Source: JAQIBY01 sp963676165 (GTDB lineage Bacteria > Bacteroidota > Bacteroidia > Bacteroidales > ML635J-15). Taken from it: a stretch of 64,000 nucleotides of DNA. Positions 8,807-17,646 of this stretch are shown here, one piece after another; the first letter of the stretch is position 1; each line of letters begins with the position of its first letter. The notes under the pieces are model-generated. The model searched no databases and was not told the origin of the DNA. It saw only the letters and a program-made list of their open reading frames with translations. Location of the stretch: assembly GCA_963676165.1 (NCBI GenBank), contig OY781043.1, forward strand, positions 992,001-1,056,000, in the 5' to 3' direction. A program made the translations under genes and the position numbers.

Positions 8807-9793
8807 CTAAAATGATGGACAACTTATTGTTCTGAACGTGTTTCTTGGAGGACGACACCCAAAGGTAAATCCAAAGGTTACCTCATGTGCCCCAAGCGTT
8901 GAGTTTCTTAATTTAGAAACAGTTAAATCATAAGAATATCCAAATTTAATATTGTCTTGTCTGAATCCGACAAGCATAACAAATGAGTCGTAATGGAAAT
9001 TGAAATTTTGTCTTAACCAAAAACCTGCAACAATTGATTTACGGTTAACATACATTCCCCAGTTGAATTGTTGGAAATCGCCTTGTTGGTGGAACAATAC
9101 TTGTGGAGCAATGGATAATTCTCCACGACGATAGCGTGGGGTGTTTATCATAATGTCAGTCCCAAAATGGACTGTGAATTTTCTTGGTAATACAGCATCA
9201 CTTCCTCTTAAGAAGGATTCTGATGGTTCTGTTAAATGGTGTACAGCAACACCGAAAAAAGTTTTTTCACTGAACCCGATTAAACCTGCAGAAAAATCAA
9301 AATAGTTTTTCTGATCATCCACAATGCTTGGATCTTCTTGGGTTGCATAAATCGGTCCGTAAAGCGGGTGAATCATGTCAGGGAAAATAAACTCCCACTG
9401 GACAGTTTTCATTACATATGCGGCTTGAAAACCTCCGGTGATTGCAAATCGACGTGTAATCGGCAGTGTATATGAGTACATTCCTCCAACTGTTGTCGAT
9501 ACAATTGTCCCGTCCCCTTGTACGTCATTCATGAGGAGAAGTCCTGCGCCTCCCTGAATGGCACGAACGTGCTGATCGTATGATAGGGAATAGGTTACAT
9601 ACGTCTGACCTAGTGCAGGCCACTGATTGCGGTAACTCATGTTAATCCGCGGACACTTGTCTGATCCTGCAAATGCTGGATTCAAGTAGAGAGGGTTAGC
9701 ATAGAACTGCGAAAAATGCGCATCCTGTGCTTTGGTCATGCTACTGAGGCCAAGCAGAAAGACAATTACTATGAATGAAATACGTCTAATCAT
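8807..9793 (-). CDS. porP: PorP/SprF family type IX secretion outer membrane protein
   Basis: I chose the ATG at 9793 because it places a signal peptide at the N-terminus (MIRRISFIVIVFLLG..., cleaved after TKA); an upstream in-frame start only adds a polar extension. The mature protein starts QDAHFSQFYANPLYLNPAFAG, the hallmark of the PorP/SprF family, followed by alternating beta-barrel strands to a C-terminal aromatic residue (SCPSF). Family members are outer membrane proteins that help secrete specific T9SS cargo; SprF serves the SprB adhesin. Its position between gldJ and porU suggests a general rather than cargo-specific role, but that is inference. Its start is divergent from porU with 149 bp between. 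Confidence 0.88.
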   Translation of the reverse strand: MIRRISFIVIVFLLGLSSMTKAQDAHFSQFYANPLYLNPAFAGSDKCPRINMSYRNQWPALGQTYVTYSLSYDQHVRAIQGGAGLLLMNDVQGDGTIVSTTVGGMYSYTLPITRRFAITGGFQAAYVMKTVQWEFIFPDMIHPLYGPIYATQEDPSIVDDQKNYFDFSAGLIGFSEKTFFGVAVHHLTEPSESFLRGSDAVLPRKFTVHFGTDIMINTPRYRRGELSIAPQVLFHQQGDFQQFNWGMYVNRKSIVAGFWLRQNFNFHYDSFVMLVGFRQDNIKFGYSYDLTVSKLRNSTLGAHEVTFGFTFGCRPPRNTFRTISCPSF

Positions 9794-9942
9794 GTTGTTG
9801 CTATTGTTCCACAATGTGCAATTATACAAATTTTTTGTCGCAAAATAAAATCCTGATGACAATAATACTACAATTTTAGCGTTTTTGAAAGAAAATTAGA
9901 AATAAGTTTCTTTTCTTTGAACGCGAAAAAGATTTAAATATT

Positions 9943-12900
9943 ATGTGTAAACATTGGGGTGTTATTTTTATATTGCTTGCTATTGCCGGTTTTTCAAAGG
10001 CTCAGACAAAGTCTTTTCATTATGATGTCGATTGGAAGTCCTCCGAAAAAATACGTATTGATAGCATTGAAGAAATACAACGATTTTATTTCAAGAATGC
10101 AGTTTATCATGAAGATTTACTTATCCCGCATTTCATAGAAAAACAATTTGTGGGTAATCAAAGCATTATAAATGCCCAAATCATACCGTTGTCGACTCAA
10201 ATATTTAGTGATGATGCTATTAAAGATGTCCAGGGACTTGAACGTATTGGTGATGAGTTTGAATTGAGGATTGATTATTCAGTCATCCGAAAAAATCGCT
10301 ATGTATATGTAGATGTAATACCATTGCGTCGAAATGAAAATGGAGAAATTGAATCACTAACTGCATTTAAAATTGAATACGAAACTCAGGATTTTTCAGT
10401 TGAGAAAATGTCGCGTTCATATGCATCCGAATCAAAACTGAAACAAGGAAATTGGTATAAATTTAGAGTTTCCAAAACAGGAATTTATGAAATATCTTAT
10501 CAGGATATATCCGATTTAGGCTTTGATAATCCTTCGCAAGTTGGGGTTTTTGGTTATGGTCATATGGTGCCAAAATTGAACAGTAAAGAGAGATACGATG
10601 ACTTGCCAGAACGGCCTGTTTATCATAGAGATAATAATAGTAACGGAGGTTTTGATTCAGGTGATGAGCTGTTGGTTTATCTCGAAGGTCCAAATTCATT
10701 TGAATACAATGATAGTTTTCAAGCTTTTGAGCATGTGATGCACAATTATTCTGACTATGCATATTACTTTTTGTCTGATCAATCTGACAATCTATATGTA
10801 CAGTCGCAAAATGGAGATGTCGGTGCAAATGTGACGACTTCTACATATGATTATTATTGTGCACTTGAAAAAGATAGTGTAAACATCATAGGGGCTGGTA
10901 GAAATTTTTATTGGCGTCATTTTAATTATTATCTCGACTATAATTTTCAGTTTACAATTCCTGACCTTGCTACTGGTCAGGAAGGAAAATTGTTGTCTTA
11001 TTTAGCAGTACGTTCAAGTGTTTCAAGTCGGTTTAAATTTACTTTGAATGGAGATACGCATTATACGCAATATGTTAATGAAGTGTCTGGCACATATTCA
11101 AGTCCTTATGCAAATACAATTGATTATTCCTTGACGACAACGTTTAATTTAACAAATAGCCTGAATGTGGAGTATATACCAACAACTTCATCCGGTGAAG
11201 CATGGTTGGATTATCTGACCATCAATGCTCGTGCAAATCTGCGTTTGAGCGATGATGAATTGCATTTTAGAGATATGTCTACTGTGACAGAAGGCAATGT
11301 GACACAATATATATTGTCTCAAGCCAATTCAAATACGGTTGTTTGGGATGTGACAGATCCAATAAATTGCGTTAAAATTAATCCAGATGAATTGAGTGGC
11401 TCATCTTTGAAGTTTTCTGCAGCATCTGATGATTTGAGAGAGTTTGTTGCTTTGGATTTAAGTGCAGATTTCCCTTCTCCAAGCTTTGACGGGACAAGCT
11501 TATTGGGCTTTGTTGAGAATCAAAATTTGCATGCACTTCCACAAACTGATTACATTATGATTGCGTATGAGGATTTTGTTCCCTATGCTGAACAGTTAGC
11601 AGAAGTTCATCAATCATTGAATGGATTGTCCTCAGTCGTTGTAACACCTCAAACCATTTATAATGAGTTTTCTTCTGGTACTCCGGATGTTTCAGCTTTA
11701 AGAGATTTTGTGAAAATGTTTTATGATCGTGCCGGGTCTGAATCGGAAATGCCTAAATACTTATTATTATTTGGTGATGGTACTTATATGAACAGATCTG
11801 CTGCTGGTGTTGATGGGAATTATGTGTTGACTTATCAGGCTGCTAATTCACTTAGCCCGAGTTCGTCTTTTGTTAGCGATGATTTCTTTGCGTTGTTAGA
11901 TGATTCAGAAGGAAGTGCCTCTGGAAGTGAAGGATTGGATATTGGAGTAGGCCGTTTGCCTGTTAAATCTCAAACTGAAGCTGAAATCGTTTTGACTAAG
12001 ATCATAAACTATGTAAGCCCTGTTAGTTTTGGGCCTTGGCGAAATATGATGGCATTTATTGGTGATGATGCTGAAGATTACACAAGTCATCAAGAGCAAG
12101 CTAATACAATGGCAGATACCATTTTGTTTGGTCAGAGAGATTATAATGTCAATAAAATATTGCTTGATGCATTTGAGCAAGTTTCAACGATTCAGGGTGA
12201 TAGATATCCTGATGTGAACCAGGAAATTGATGAGCAGGTAAATAAAGGTGCACTTATTGTCAATTATTCAGGACACGGAAACGAGAAAACCCTTGCTCAT
12301 GAAGCAGTGGTTACACTTTCCCAGATAAATAATTGGAATAATGATAAATTCCTTCCTCTCTTTGTTACGGCAACATGTGAATTTGCTCCATATGATGATT
12401 ATGAGTTGACATCTGCTGGTGAGCTTATATTATTAAATCCGAATGGGGGAGGAATTGGACTTTTAACAACTACGCGTTTAGTATTTTCAACAGATAACTT
12501 CCGATTGAATCAAGAGTTTCTAAAGCAGTTGTTTGTGCGTGATGAAAATTTTAATACAAATTCCTTAGGTGAGGTGATTATGCACAGTAAAAACATTTCG
12601 ACGAATTCAACAAACAAACGAAACTTTTCTTTGCTTGGCGATCCTGCTTTACATTTAGCTATGCCTGAGTATTTAGTGGTGACAGACTCTATTAATGGCG
12701 GAGCCGTTGAAGTGTTTGAAGATACCGTAAATGCTGCCAGTTTGATTCGTATTTCCGGACATATTGAAGATAGGTTTGGAAACATTAAATCGGATTTTAA
12801 TGGGACGCTTTATCCATCAGTTTATGACAAGATGATGAAGTATGCTACTTTGGGGAATGATAAACACGGCCCTATGGATTTTTGGGAGCAAAAAAATATT

Positions 12901-13746
12901 CTTTATTCAGGAAAAGCAAGTATTGATAATGGATATTTTGAGTTTGAGTTTATTGTTCCGGTTGATATTGCCTATTTCTTTGGAAATGGGAAAATATCCT
13001 ACTATGCAAAATCTGCAACCAAAGATGCACATGGACATTTTGTCGATTTCAATATTGGAGGAAGTTCTGACGATGCAATTTCTGATAATATGAGTCCTGA
13101 GATAGAACTCTTTATGAATAATACAGACTTTATTGATGGTGGATTGACCGATGAAAATCCTGTCATGTTGGCCAATCTCTATGATGAGTCAGGTATTAAT
13201 ACTGTTGGGAATGGCATTGGACATGATATTACAGCTGTCCTTGATGAAAACACCTTAAATGCAATTGTGCTAAACGACTTTTACGAAGCCGACTTGGATT
13301 CTTATCAATCTGGGTCTATTTCATATCCATTTCAGGATTTGGAAACCGGAGTGCATACATTAAGTTTAAAAGTTTGGGATGTATTCAATAATTCAAGCAT
13401 TGCAGATATCTCATTCATCGTTGCTAACTCTTCAGAGCTTGTCATTGAGCACTTGATGAACTACCCAAATCCATTGACTGATCGTACTTGTTTCACATTT
13501 AGCCATAATCATCCGAATGAGGAAATGGATGTTGAAATACGTATCTATAATATGAATGGTCAATTAATCGATATCATAAAAGAAAACATTTATTCCAGTG
13601 GTTATGTTGTTGATAATATCTGCTGGGAAGCTAACAATAATAGCGGTGGACGAGTAGAGCCAGGCATTTATGTTTACCATGTTGAAGTGGTAACACCAAA
13701 TGGTGATGTGGTAAATAATTTTGAAAAAATGGTGGTTGTAAAATAA
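9943..13746 (+). CDS. porU: Type IX secretion system sortase PorU (C25 family peptidase)
   Basis: PorU removes the C-terminal sorting domain of T9SS cargo at the cell surface and attaches it to A-LPS. This 1267-aa protein has a signal peptide (residues 1-20, ending SKA then QTK), an N-terminal beta-rich region, and a gingipain-like peptidase C25 domain at about 530-890. The catalytic His is in IVNYSGHGNEKT near residue 775 and the catalytic Cys in FVTATCEFAPYDD near 809. The last 85 residues are a type A sorting domain (MNYPNPLTDRTCFTFSH..., ending NNFEKMVVVK), which PorU itself keeps in characterised systems. It is followed by porV after 53 bp, and PorU and PorV act together in the attachment complex. 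Confidence 0.95.
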   Translation: MCKHWGVIFILLAIAGFSKAQTKSFHYDVDWKSSEKIRIDSIEEIQRFYFKNAVYHEDLLIPHFIEKQFVGNQSIINAQIIPLSTQIFSDDAIKDVQGLERIGDEFELRIDYSVIRKNRYVYVDVIPLRRNENGEIESLTAFKIEYETQDFSVEKMSRSYASESKLKQGNWYKFRVSKTGIYEISYQDISDLGFDNPSQVGVFGYGHMVPKLNSKERYDDLPERPVYHRDNNSNGGFDSGDELLVYLEGPNSFEYNDSFQAFEHVMHNYSDYAYYFLSDQSDNLYVQSQNGDVGANVTTSTYDYYCALEKDSVNIIGAGRNFYWRHFNYYLDYNFQFTIPDLATGQEGKLLSYLAVRSSVSSRFKFTLNGDTHYTQYVNEVSGTYSSPYANTIDYSLTTTFNLTNSLNVEYIPTTSSGEAWLDYLTINARANLRLSDDELHFRDMSTVTEGNVTQYILSQANSNTVVWDVTDPINCVKINPDELSGSSLKFSAASDDLREFVALDLSADFPSPSFDGTSLLGFVENQNLHALPQTDYIMIAYEDFVPYAEQLAEVHQSLNGLSSVVVTPQTIYNEFSSGTPDVSALRDFVKMFYDRAGSESEMPKYLLLFGDGTYMNRSAAGVDGNYVLTYQAANSLSPSSSFVSDDFFALLDDSEGSASGSEGLDIGVGRLPVKSQTEAEIVLTKIINYVSPVSFGPWRNMMAFIGDDAEDYTSHQEQANTMADTILFGQRDYNVNKILLDAFEQVSTIQGDRYPDVNQEIDEQVNKGALIVNYSGHGNEKTLAHEAVVTLSQINNWNNDKFLPLFVTATCEFAPYDDYELTSAGELILLNPNGGGIGLLTTTRLVFSTDNFRLNQEFLKQLFVRDENFNTNSLGEVIMHSKNISTNSTNKRNFSLLGDPALHLAMPEYLVVTDSINGGAVEVFEDTVNAASLIRISGHIEDRFGNIKSDFNGTLYPSVYDKMMKYATLGNDKHGPMDFWEQKNILYSGKASIDNGYFEFEFIVPVDIAYFFGNGKISYYAKSATKDAHGHFVDFNIGGSSDDAISDNMSPEIELFMNNTDFIDGGLTDENPVMLANLYDESGINTVGNGIGHDITAVLDENTLNAIVLNDFYEADLDSYQSGSISYPFQDLETGVHTLSLKVWDVFNNSSIADISFIVANSSELVIEHLMNYPNPLTDRTCFTFSHNHPNEEMDVEIRIYNMNGQLIDIIKENIYSSGYVVDNICWEANNNSGGRVEPGIYVYHVEVVTPNGDVVNNFEKMVVVK

Positions 13747-13748
13747 AA

Positions 13749-13781
13749 TTGTTGTATATTCGTTTATTGCTTGTATTTTTA
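13749..13781 (+). promoter_or_regulatory. Candidate promoter for porV-ispF
   Basis: TTGTTG at 13749-13754 is followed after 19 bases by TATTTTTA (13774-13781), a 7-of-8 match to TAnnTTTG. It starts 2 bp after the porU stop, so porV may be expressed at its own level as well as by read-through. Confidence 0.45.
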
Positions 13782-13799
13782 CAAATAAAAACTTAACAC

Positions 13800-15041
13800 A
13801 TGAAATACAGAATTTTTGCAGTAATAACTTTGGTAGCCTTAGCGTTAAGCGCACAGGCGCAGTTCGAAAATGATCCTTTAGGACGTGATGATGTGAATAA
13901 TGTGATTACAACAGCTGTCCCTTTTCTTATGATTGCTCCTGATACACGAGCTGGTGCTATGGGTGATGCTGGTGTTGCTACTAGTCCTGATGCAAATTCT
14001 CAGCATTGGAATCCTGCAAAATACGCTTTTGCAGAAGATGAAATCGGAGTATCTATTTCTTATACTCCTTGGTTGAGAAATATTGTTGACGATATGAACT
14101 TGGGTTATGTCTCAGGTTATTACAGATTAGATGAACAGAATGTACTCTCTGCTTCTTTGTTGTATTTTGACATGGGATCTATTCCTTTCCGTGATGAATA
14201 TAATCAAGCGTTGAGAGATCATCAACCGAATGAATTTGCTATAGACTTTGGTTATAGCCGTTTACTTGGAGAAGATTTTTCTGGTGCTGTTGCACTCCGC
14301 TACATCCATTCAAACTTAACTGGTGGGTTGGAAGTTGGTGGTTTGCCAACCAAGGCTGGACAATCAGTTGCTGGTGATGTTGCTTTTTTCTACACCAATG
14401 ATGAACTCGGATTTAGTGGAATGGATGGAACCTTAAATGCTGGTGTAAATATCAGTAATATTGGTGTTAAAATGTCATATTCTGATGGAGTAGAACAAGA
14501 CTTTATTCCAACAAATTTCCGCTTAGGTGCTTATTATGAACTTGAAATTGATGAATACAACCGTATTGGTGTTGCTGCTGACATGAATAAATTATTGGTT
14601 CCAACACCTCCTCAGTATTATCAAATCAATGATGTGACTTCTGCAGGTGATACTGTAACTGAATCATATTCTGTAATTAGTGCTGGTAAAGATCCAGATG
14701 TTTCTGTGGCTACTGCAATTTTCTCTTCTTGGGCTGATGCTCCAGGTGTAGTTGGTGGTTCTGTTTTTTCTGAAGAATTTGCTGAAATTTCATGGTCATT
14801 TGGTGCTGAATATTGGTACGATAATAAATTTGCATTACGTGCAGGTTTCTTTACAGAACATCAATATAAAGGAGCTCGTAAATATGCATCACTTGGTGCT
14901 GGTCTTAAATTGAATGTGTTTGGATTAGACTTTGCTTATTTGATTCCGACAAAAGGATTCTCAACAAGTCCGTTGGCAAATACACTTCGATTTACCTTGA
15001 CATTTGACTTAGGCGAACAAGGAGGCGAAGCTCAGTTGTGA
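13800..15041 (+). CDS. porV: Type IX secretion outer membrane protein PorV (LptO)
   Basis: A signal peptide (MKYRIFAVITLVALALSAQA) precedes a 390-residue beta-barrel. The region PFLMIAPDTRAGAMGDAGVATSPDANSQHWNPAK (about residues 41-74, quoted here only as its parts APDTRAGAMGDAGVA and HWNPAK) is the conserved FadL-like N-terminal segment of PorV. The protein ends with an aromatic-rich final strand and a short polar tail. PorV is the shuttle that receives substrates from the Sov/SprA translocon and carries them to PorU. At 413 aa it has the usual length. Its stop codon overlaps the GTG start of ispF. Confidence 0.94.
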   Translation: MKYRIFAVITLVALALSAQAQFENDPLGRDDVNNVITTAVPFLMIAPDTRAGAMGDAGVATSPDANSQHWNPAKYAFAEDEIGVSISYTPWLRNIVDDMNLGYVSGYYRLDEQNVLSASLLYFDMGSIPFRDEYNQALRDHQPNEFAIDFGYSRLLGEDFSGAVALRYIHSNLTGGLEVGGLPTKAGQSVAGDVAFFYTNDELGFSGMDGTLNAGVNISNIGVKMSYSDGVEQDFIPTNFRLGAYYELEIDEYNRIGVAADMNKLLVPTPPQYYQINDVTSAGDTVTESYSVISAGKDPDVSVATAIFSSWADAPGVVGGSVFSEEFAEISWSFGAEYWYDNKFALRAGFFTEHQYKGARKYASLGAGLKLNVFGLDFAYLIPTKGFSTSPLANTLRFTLTFDLGEQGGEAQL

Positions 15042-15517
15042 GAATAGGATATGGTTATGATGTTCACGCCTTTGAAGCTGGGAGCAATCTTGTTCTTGGT
15101 GGTGTAAGCATTCCTTACGATAAAAAATTTAAAGCACATTCCGATGGGGATGTGCTTTTGCATTCTATTTGTGATGCTTTATTGGGGGCCCTTGCTAAAG
15201 GAGATATTGGACAACATTTCCCGGATAATGATCCGGAATACAAAGGAATATCTTCCATAAAACTACTTGAAAGGTGCATGGAGATAGTTCGCAGCGAAGG
15301 CTACGATGTGGGAAATATCGACTCTACAATTGCAATGCAAAAGCCTAAACTTATGTCTTACATTCTTCAAATGCAGGAAAATATTGCTGTTGCTTGTGGT
15401 GTTGATGTAAATAAAATATCTGTAAAGGCAACAACCACAGAAAAACTCGGATTTGTTGGTGAAGAAAAGGGAGCAGAGGCTTATGCTGTTGTCCTTTTAG
15501 AAAAATTAGAGAACTAA
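15038..15517 (+). CDS. ispF: 2-C-methyl-D-erythritol 2,4-cyclodiphosphate synthase
   Basis: IspF makes the cyclic diphosphate intermediate of the non-mevalonate isoprenoid pathway. RIGYGYDVHAF (residues 2-12) carries the Asp and His zinc ligands, KAHSDGDVLLHSICDALLGA near 33 is the second signature, and GDIGQHFPD and TTTEKLGFVG are also present. The start is GTG at 15038, because an ATG start would remove the conserved first strand; that GTG overlaps the porV stop as GTGA. The GTG start and overlap imply translation coupled to porV, an odd pairing of secretion and isoprenoid synthesis. Confidence 0.95.
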   Translation: MRIGYGYDVHAFEAGSNLVLGGVSIPYDKKFKAHSDGDVLLHSICDALLGALAKGDIGQHFPDNDPEYKGISSIKLLERCMEIVRSEGYDVGNIDSTIAMQKPKLMSYILQMQENIAVACGVDVNKISVKATTTEKLGFVGEEKGAEAYAVVLLEKLEN

Positions 15518-15540
15518 TCCCCGAAATTTATCTTTATATG

Positions 15541-15565
15541 ATTGTGGGCATTGTTAATGCACAAT
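15541..15565. terminator. Weak bidirectional hairpin between ispF and namZ
   Basis: ATTGTG at 15541-15546 pairs with CACAAT at 15560-15565, with an inner CATT/AATG stem and a GG bulge. It sits between the convergent stops of ispF and namZ, but there is no good T run on either side. Confidence 0.35.
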
Positions 15566-15580
15566 ATCTTGATTTATTAG

Positions 15581-16789
15581 TTACTCGTAGATTAAATATT
15601 TTGCCCGTATAGCTCTGTATGCAATTAAATCATTTTCCCAGCTTTTGCGAATTTGAGCTTCTGTTTTTCCCTCAAGCAATTGTTCTCTGAGCAAGGAGCC
15701 TCCTACCAATTTATCAAAGAAAGATGCTCTAATGAAGAATTCGGATTTGTTTGGAAAGTCATTGTATATTTCTATCAGATAATTTAAATTGAGTGTGTTT
15801 TTTGATGTTGGAAAACGTTCTGAATCAGTTCTTAAGTCGTAGCCAAAACAGGTTTCTCCTTCATGTTTTGGATGTTTTGATCCTTCGTTTGGCATAGGTG
15901 TAAATGAAAAATCACAAATAGTTTCTAATTCAGGATGACCAATGACTTGAAACTGCATGTCTGTACCTCTTCCTACACTTAAACTTGTGGCTTCGAAAAG
16001 GCAAATCGATGGATATAGTTTTATGCTTCTGTCATTTGGTAAATTGGGTGATGGGGGAATAGGTAAGGAGTAGCTTTTGTTGTGATTGTAGTTTTCGCAT
16101 GCAATAAGATGTAATTCACACTCAACGCCATCCTTGAGCCATTTTTCTCCGTTTATCATTTTTGCGTATTCGGCAATGGTCATTCCATGTGTGATAGGAA
16201 CAGGGTGCATACCCACAAAAGATGCATATTCGGGATCCAATACCGGGCCGTCAATAAGATTTCCGTTGGGGTTTGGTCTGTCAAGTATGATTAATGGAAT
16301 CCCATTTTCAGCACATGCTTCCATAACATAGTGCATGCTGGAAATGTATGTGTAAAATCGCGCCCCAACATCTTGAATGTCAAATATCATAATATCTATA
16401 CCCTGCAATTGCTCTGAAGTAGGCTTTTTGTTGCTTCCGTAAATTGAAATAACAGGGAGTCCGGTTTTTGTGTCTTTTCCATCTTTAATGATTTCACCAG
16501 CATCAGCTTTCCCGCGAAAACCATGTTCAGGAGCAAAAATTGCCTGAATGTTCACAGTGAGTGAGAGCAAAGAATCAACCAAGTGTACATCGTTTATTTG
16601 ACTTGTGTGATTGGCGACAATTCCAACCTTCTTGTTTTCCAGCAAGTGCAGATATGCATCTGTTCTTTCTGCCCCAACAATAATTTTTTCAGATGGGAAC
16701 TCCAAAATGGATTCTGATTGTTTGCTTTCACCTGATTGACACGCAAAAAAAGTAAATACGATGAAAAATAAGCTATATAGTTTATACAT
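15581..16789 (-). CDS. namZ: NamZ-like exo-beta-N-acetylmuramidase (DUF1343) lipoprotein
   Basis: This 402-aa protein has a lipoprotein signal ending FFAC (Cys17). The rest is a DUF1343 domain: VGIVANHTSQI near residue 53, FAPEHGFRG near 84, IYGSNKKPT near 114, MIFDIQDVGARFYTYISSM near 133 and the RPNPNG loop near 171. NamZ enzymes release terminal N-acetylmuramic acid from peptidoglycan fragments and were characterised in Bacillus and Tannerella; the role is cell-wall turnover or scavenging. It overlaps the upstream DUF218 gene by 8 bp, so the two are one operon. Whether this homologue is catalytic is inferred from family membership. Confidence 0.88.
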   Translation of the reverse strand: MYKLYSLFFIVFTFFACQSGESKQSESILEFPSEKIIVGAERTDAYLHLLENKKVGIVANHTSQINDVHLVDSLLSLTVNIQAIFAPEHGFRGKADAGEIIKDGKDTKTGLPVISIYGSNKKPTSEQLQGIDIMIFDIQDVGARFYTYISSMHYVMEACAENGIPLIILDRPNPNGNLIDGPVLDPEYASFVGMHPVPITHGMTIAEYAKMINGEKWLKDGVECELHLIACENYNHNKSYSLPIPPSPNLPNDRSIKLYPSICLFEATSLSVGRGTDMQFQVIGHPELETICDFSFTPMPNEGSKHPKHEGETCFGYDLRTDSERFPTSKNTLNLNYLIEIYNDFPNKSEFFIRASFFDKLVGGSLLREQLLEGKTEAQIRKSWENDLIAYRAIRAKYLIYE

Positions 16790-17543
16790 ATCCTTTCAAT
16801 TTATACATGATTATTCCTGTCCATTCTCTAAATAAAACATCCCAGCGATTTAAAGCTGAAGCATTTGGGATGATTAAGTGTTCTATATGGAATTTTCTGT
16901 CTCCTGTAAATCGGTCAGTGCTGTAACAGGCGAACTCAAAACCCTCATTCGCAAAACATGCCGCTGCTCGTCTCATATGAAATGCAGATGTAATTAATAA
17001 ATACGTTTCGTACGAATTTTCAGGTTGCAAGTATCGTGCCGATTCGACAGCGTTTTCATGCGTGTTTCTACTCACAGTTTCATAAGCAATGTCCTCTTTT
17101 GGAATGCCTGATTGCACTAGAAAATCGTAAATTAATTTAGCTTCTAAAAAATCAGGCTCTCTTACTTTTCCAGATCCTCCGGAAATGAATATTTTCCGAA
17201 TAATTCCTTTGTGATATAAATCCATGCATTGCAACATTCTGTCACTAGCCTGATTGAAGTTTGTTCTGTCAAATTGTTTGTCGTATGTACACATACCCGT
17301 TAGCAAAATTCCAACATCATATGTGAGGAGTTCTTCATGCTGTACAGCGGGGACTTCCCATTGCCTCATGAATTCATCGGCAATGAAAGGATTTGTAAAG
17401 ATAATCAACAATAATACTGAAGTGAAATAAAACCTTATTTTCAATTTCTTTTGCTTGACAATCAGTGCGATGACAAATAAAGCGAACATCCAGAATACAG
17501 GAGTGAGAAAGACGCGTAAAAGTTTCGACAAAATAAAAAACAT
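16782..17543 (-). CDS. ElyC/SanA/YdcF-family membrane protein (DUF218)
   Basis: This 253-aa protein has two N-terminal membrane helices (about residues 9-28 and 36-55), then a DUF218 Rossmann-like domain: VGILLTGMCTYD near 77, RKIFISGGSGKV near 118, and ETVSRNTHENAVESARYL near 155, which carries the conserved S-x-N-T-x-E-N signature. E. coli relatives ElyC and SanA influence envelope integrity and lipid-carrier-linked peptidoglycan synthesis, fitting its overlap with namZ. The biochemical activity of the family is not well established. Confidence 0.82.
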   Translation of the reverse strand: MFFILSKLLRVFLTPVFWMFALFVIALIVKQKKLKIRFYFTSVLLLIIFTNPFIADEFMRQWEVPAVQHEELLTYDVGILLTGMCTYDKQFDRTNFNQASDRMLQCMDLYHKGIIRKIFISGGSGKVREPDFLEAKLIYDFLVQSGIPKEDIAYETVSRNTHENAVESARYLQPENSYETYLLITSAFHMRRAAACFANEGFEFACYSTDRFTGDRKFHIEHLIIPNASALNRWDVLFREWTGIIMYKLKGYV

Positions 17544-17570
17544 AGACCTGTTATATAATAGTTTTTAACA

Positions 17571-17602
17571 TTTTGAAATACCATAAACAATACGTATGTT
17601 TA
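17571..17602 (+). promoter_or_regulatory. Promoter for glutamine synthetase
   Basis: TTTTG at 17571-17575, exactly 19 bases, then TATGTTTA at 17595-17602 (7 of 8 to TAnnTTTG). Transcription would start near 17608, leaving a leader of about 38 nt. Confidence 0.55.
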
Positions 17603-17646
17603 TAAGCTGTTTTGAAAATGTCTATTTACAAAAATAATAAATAACT

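Noticed and set aside
9794..9942. Precise promoters for porP and porU
   Set aside because: Only partial -7 matches (for example TTTCTTTG on the plus strand near 9915) were seen, with no convincing -33; not reported as features.
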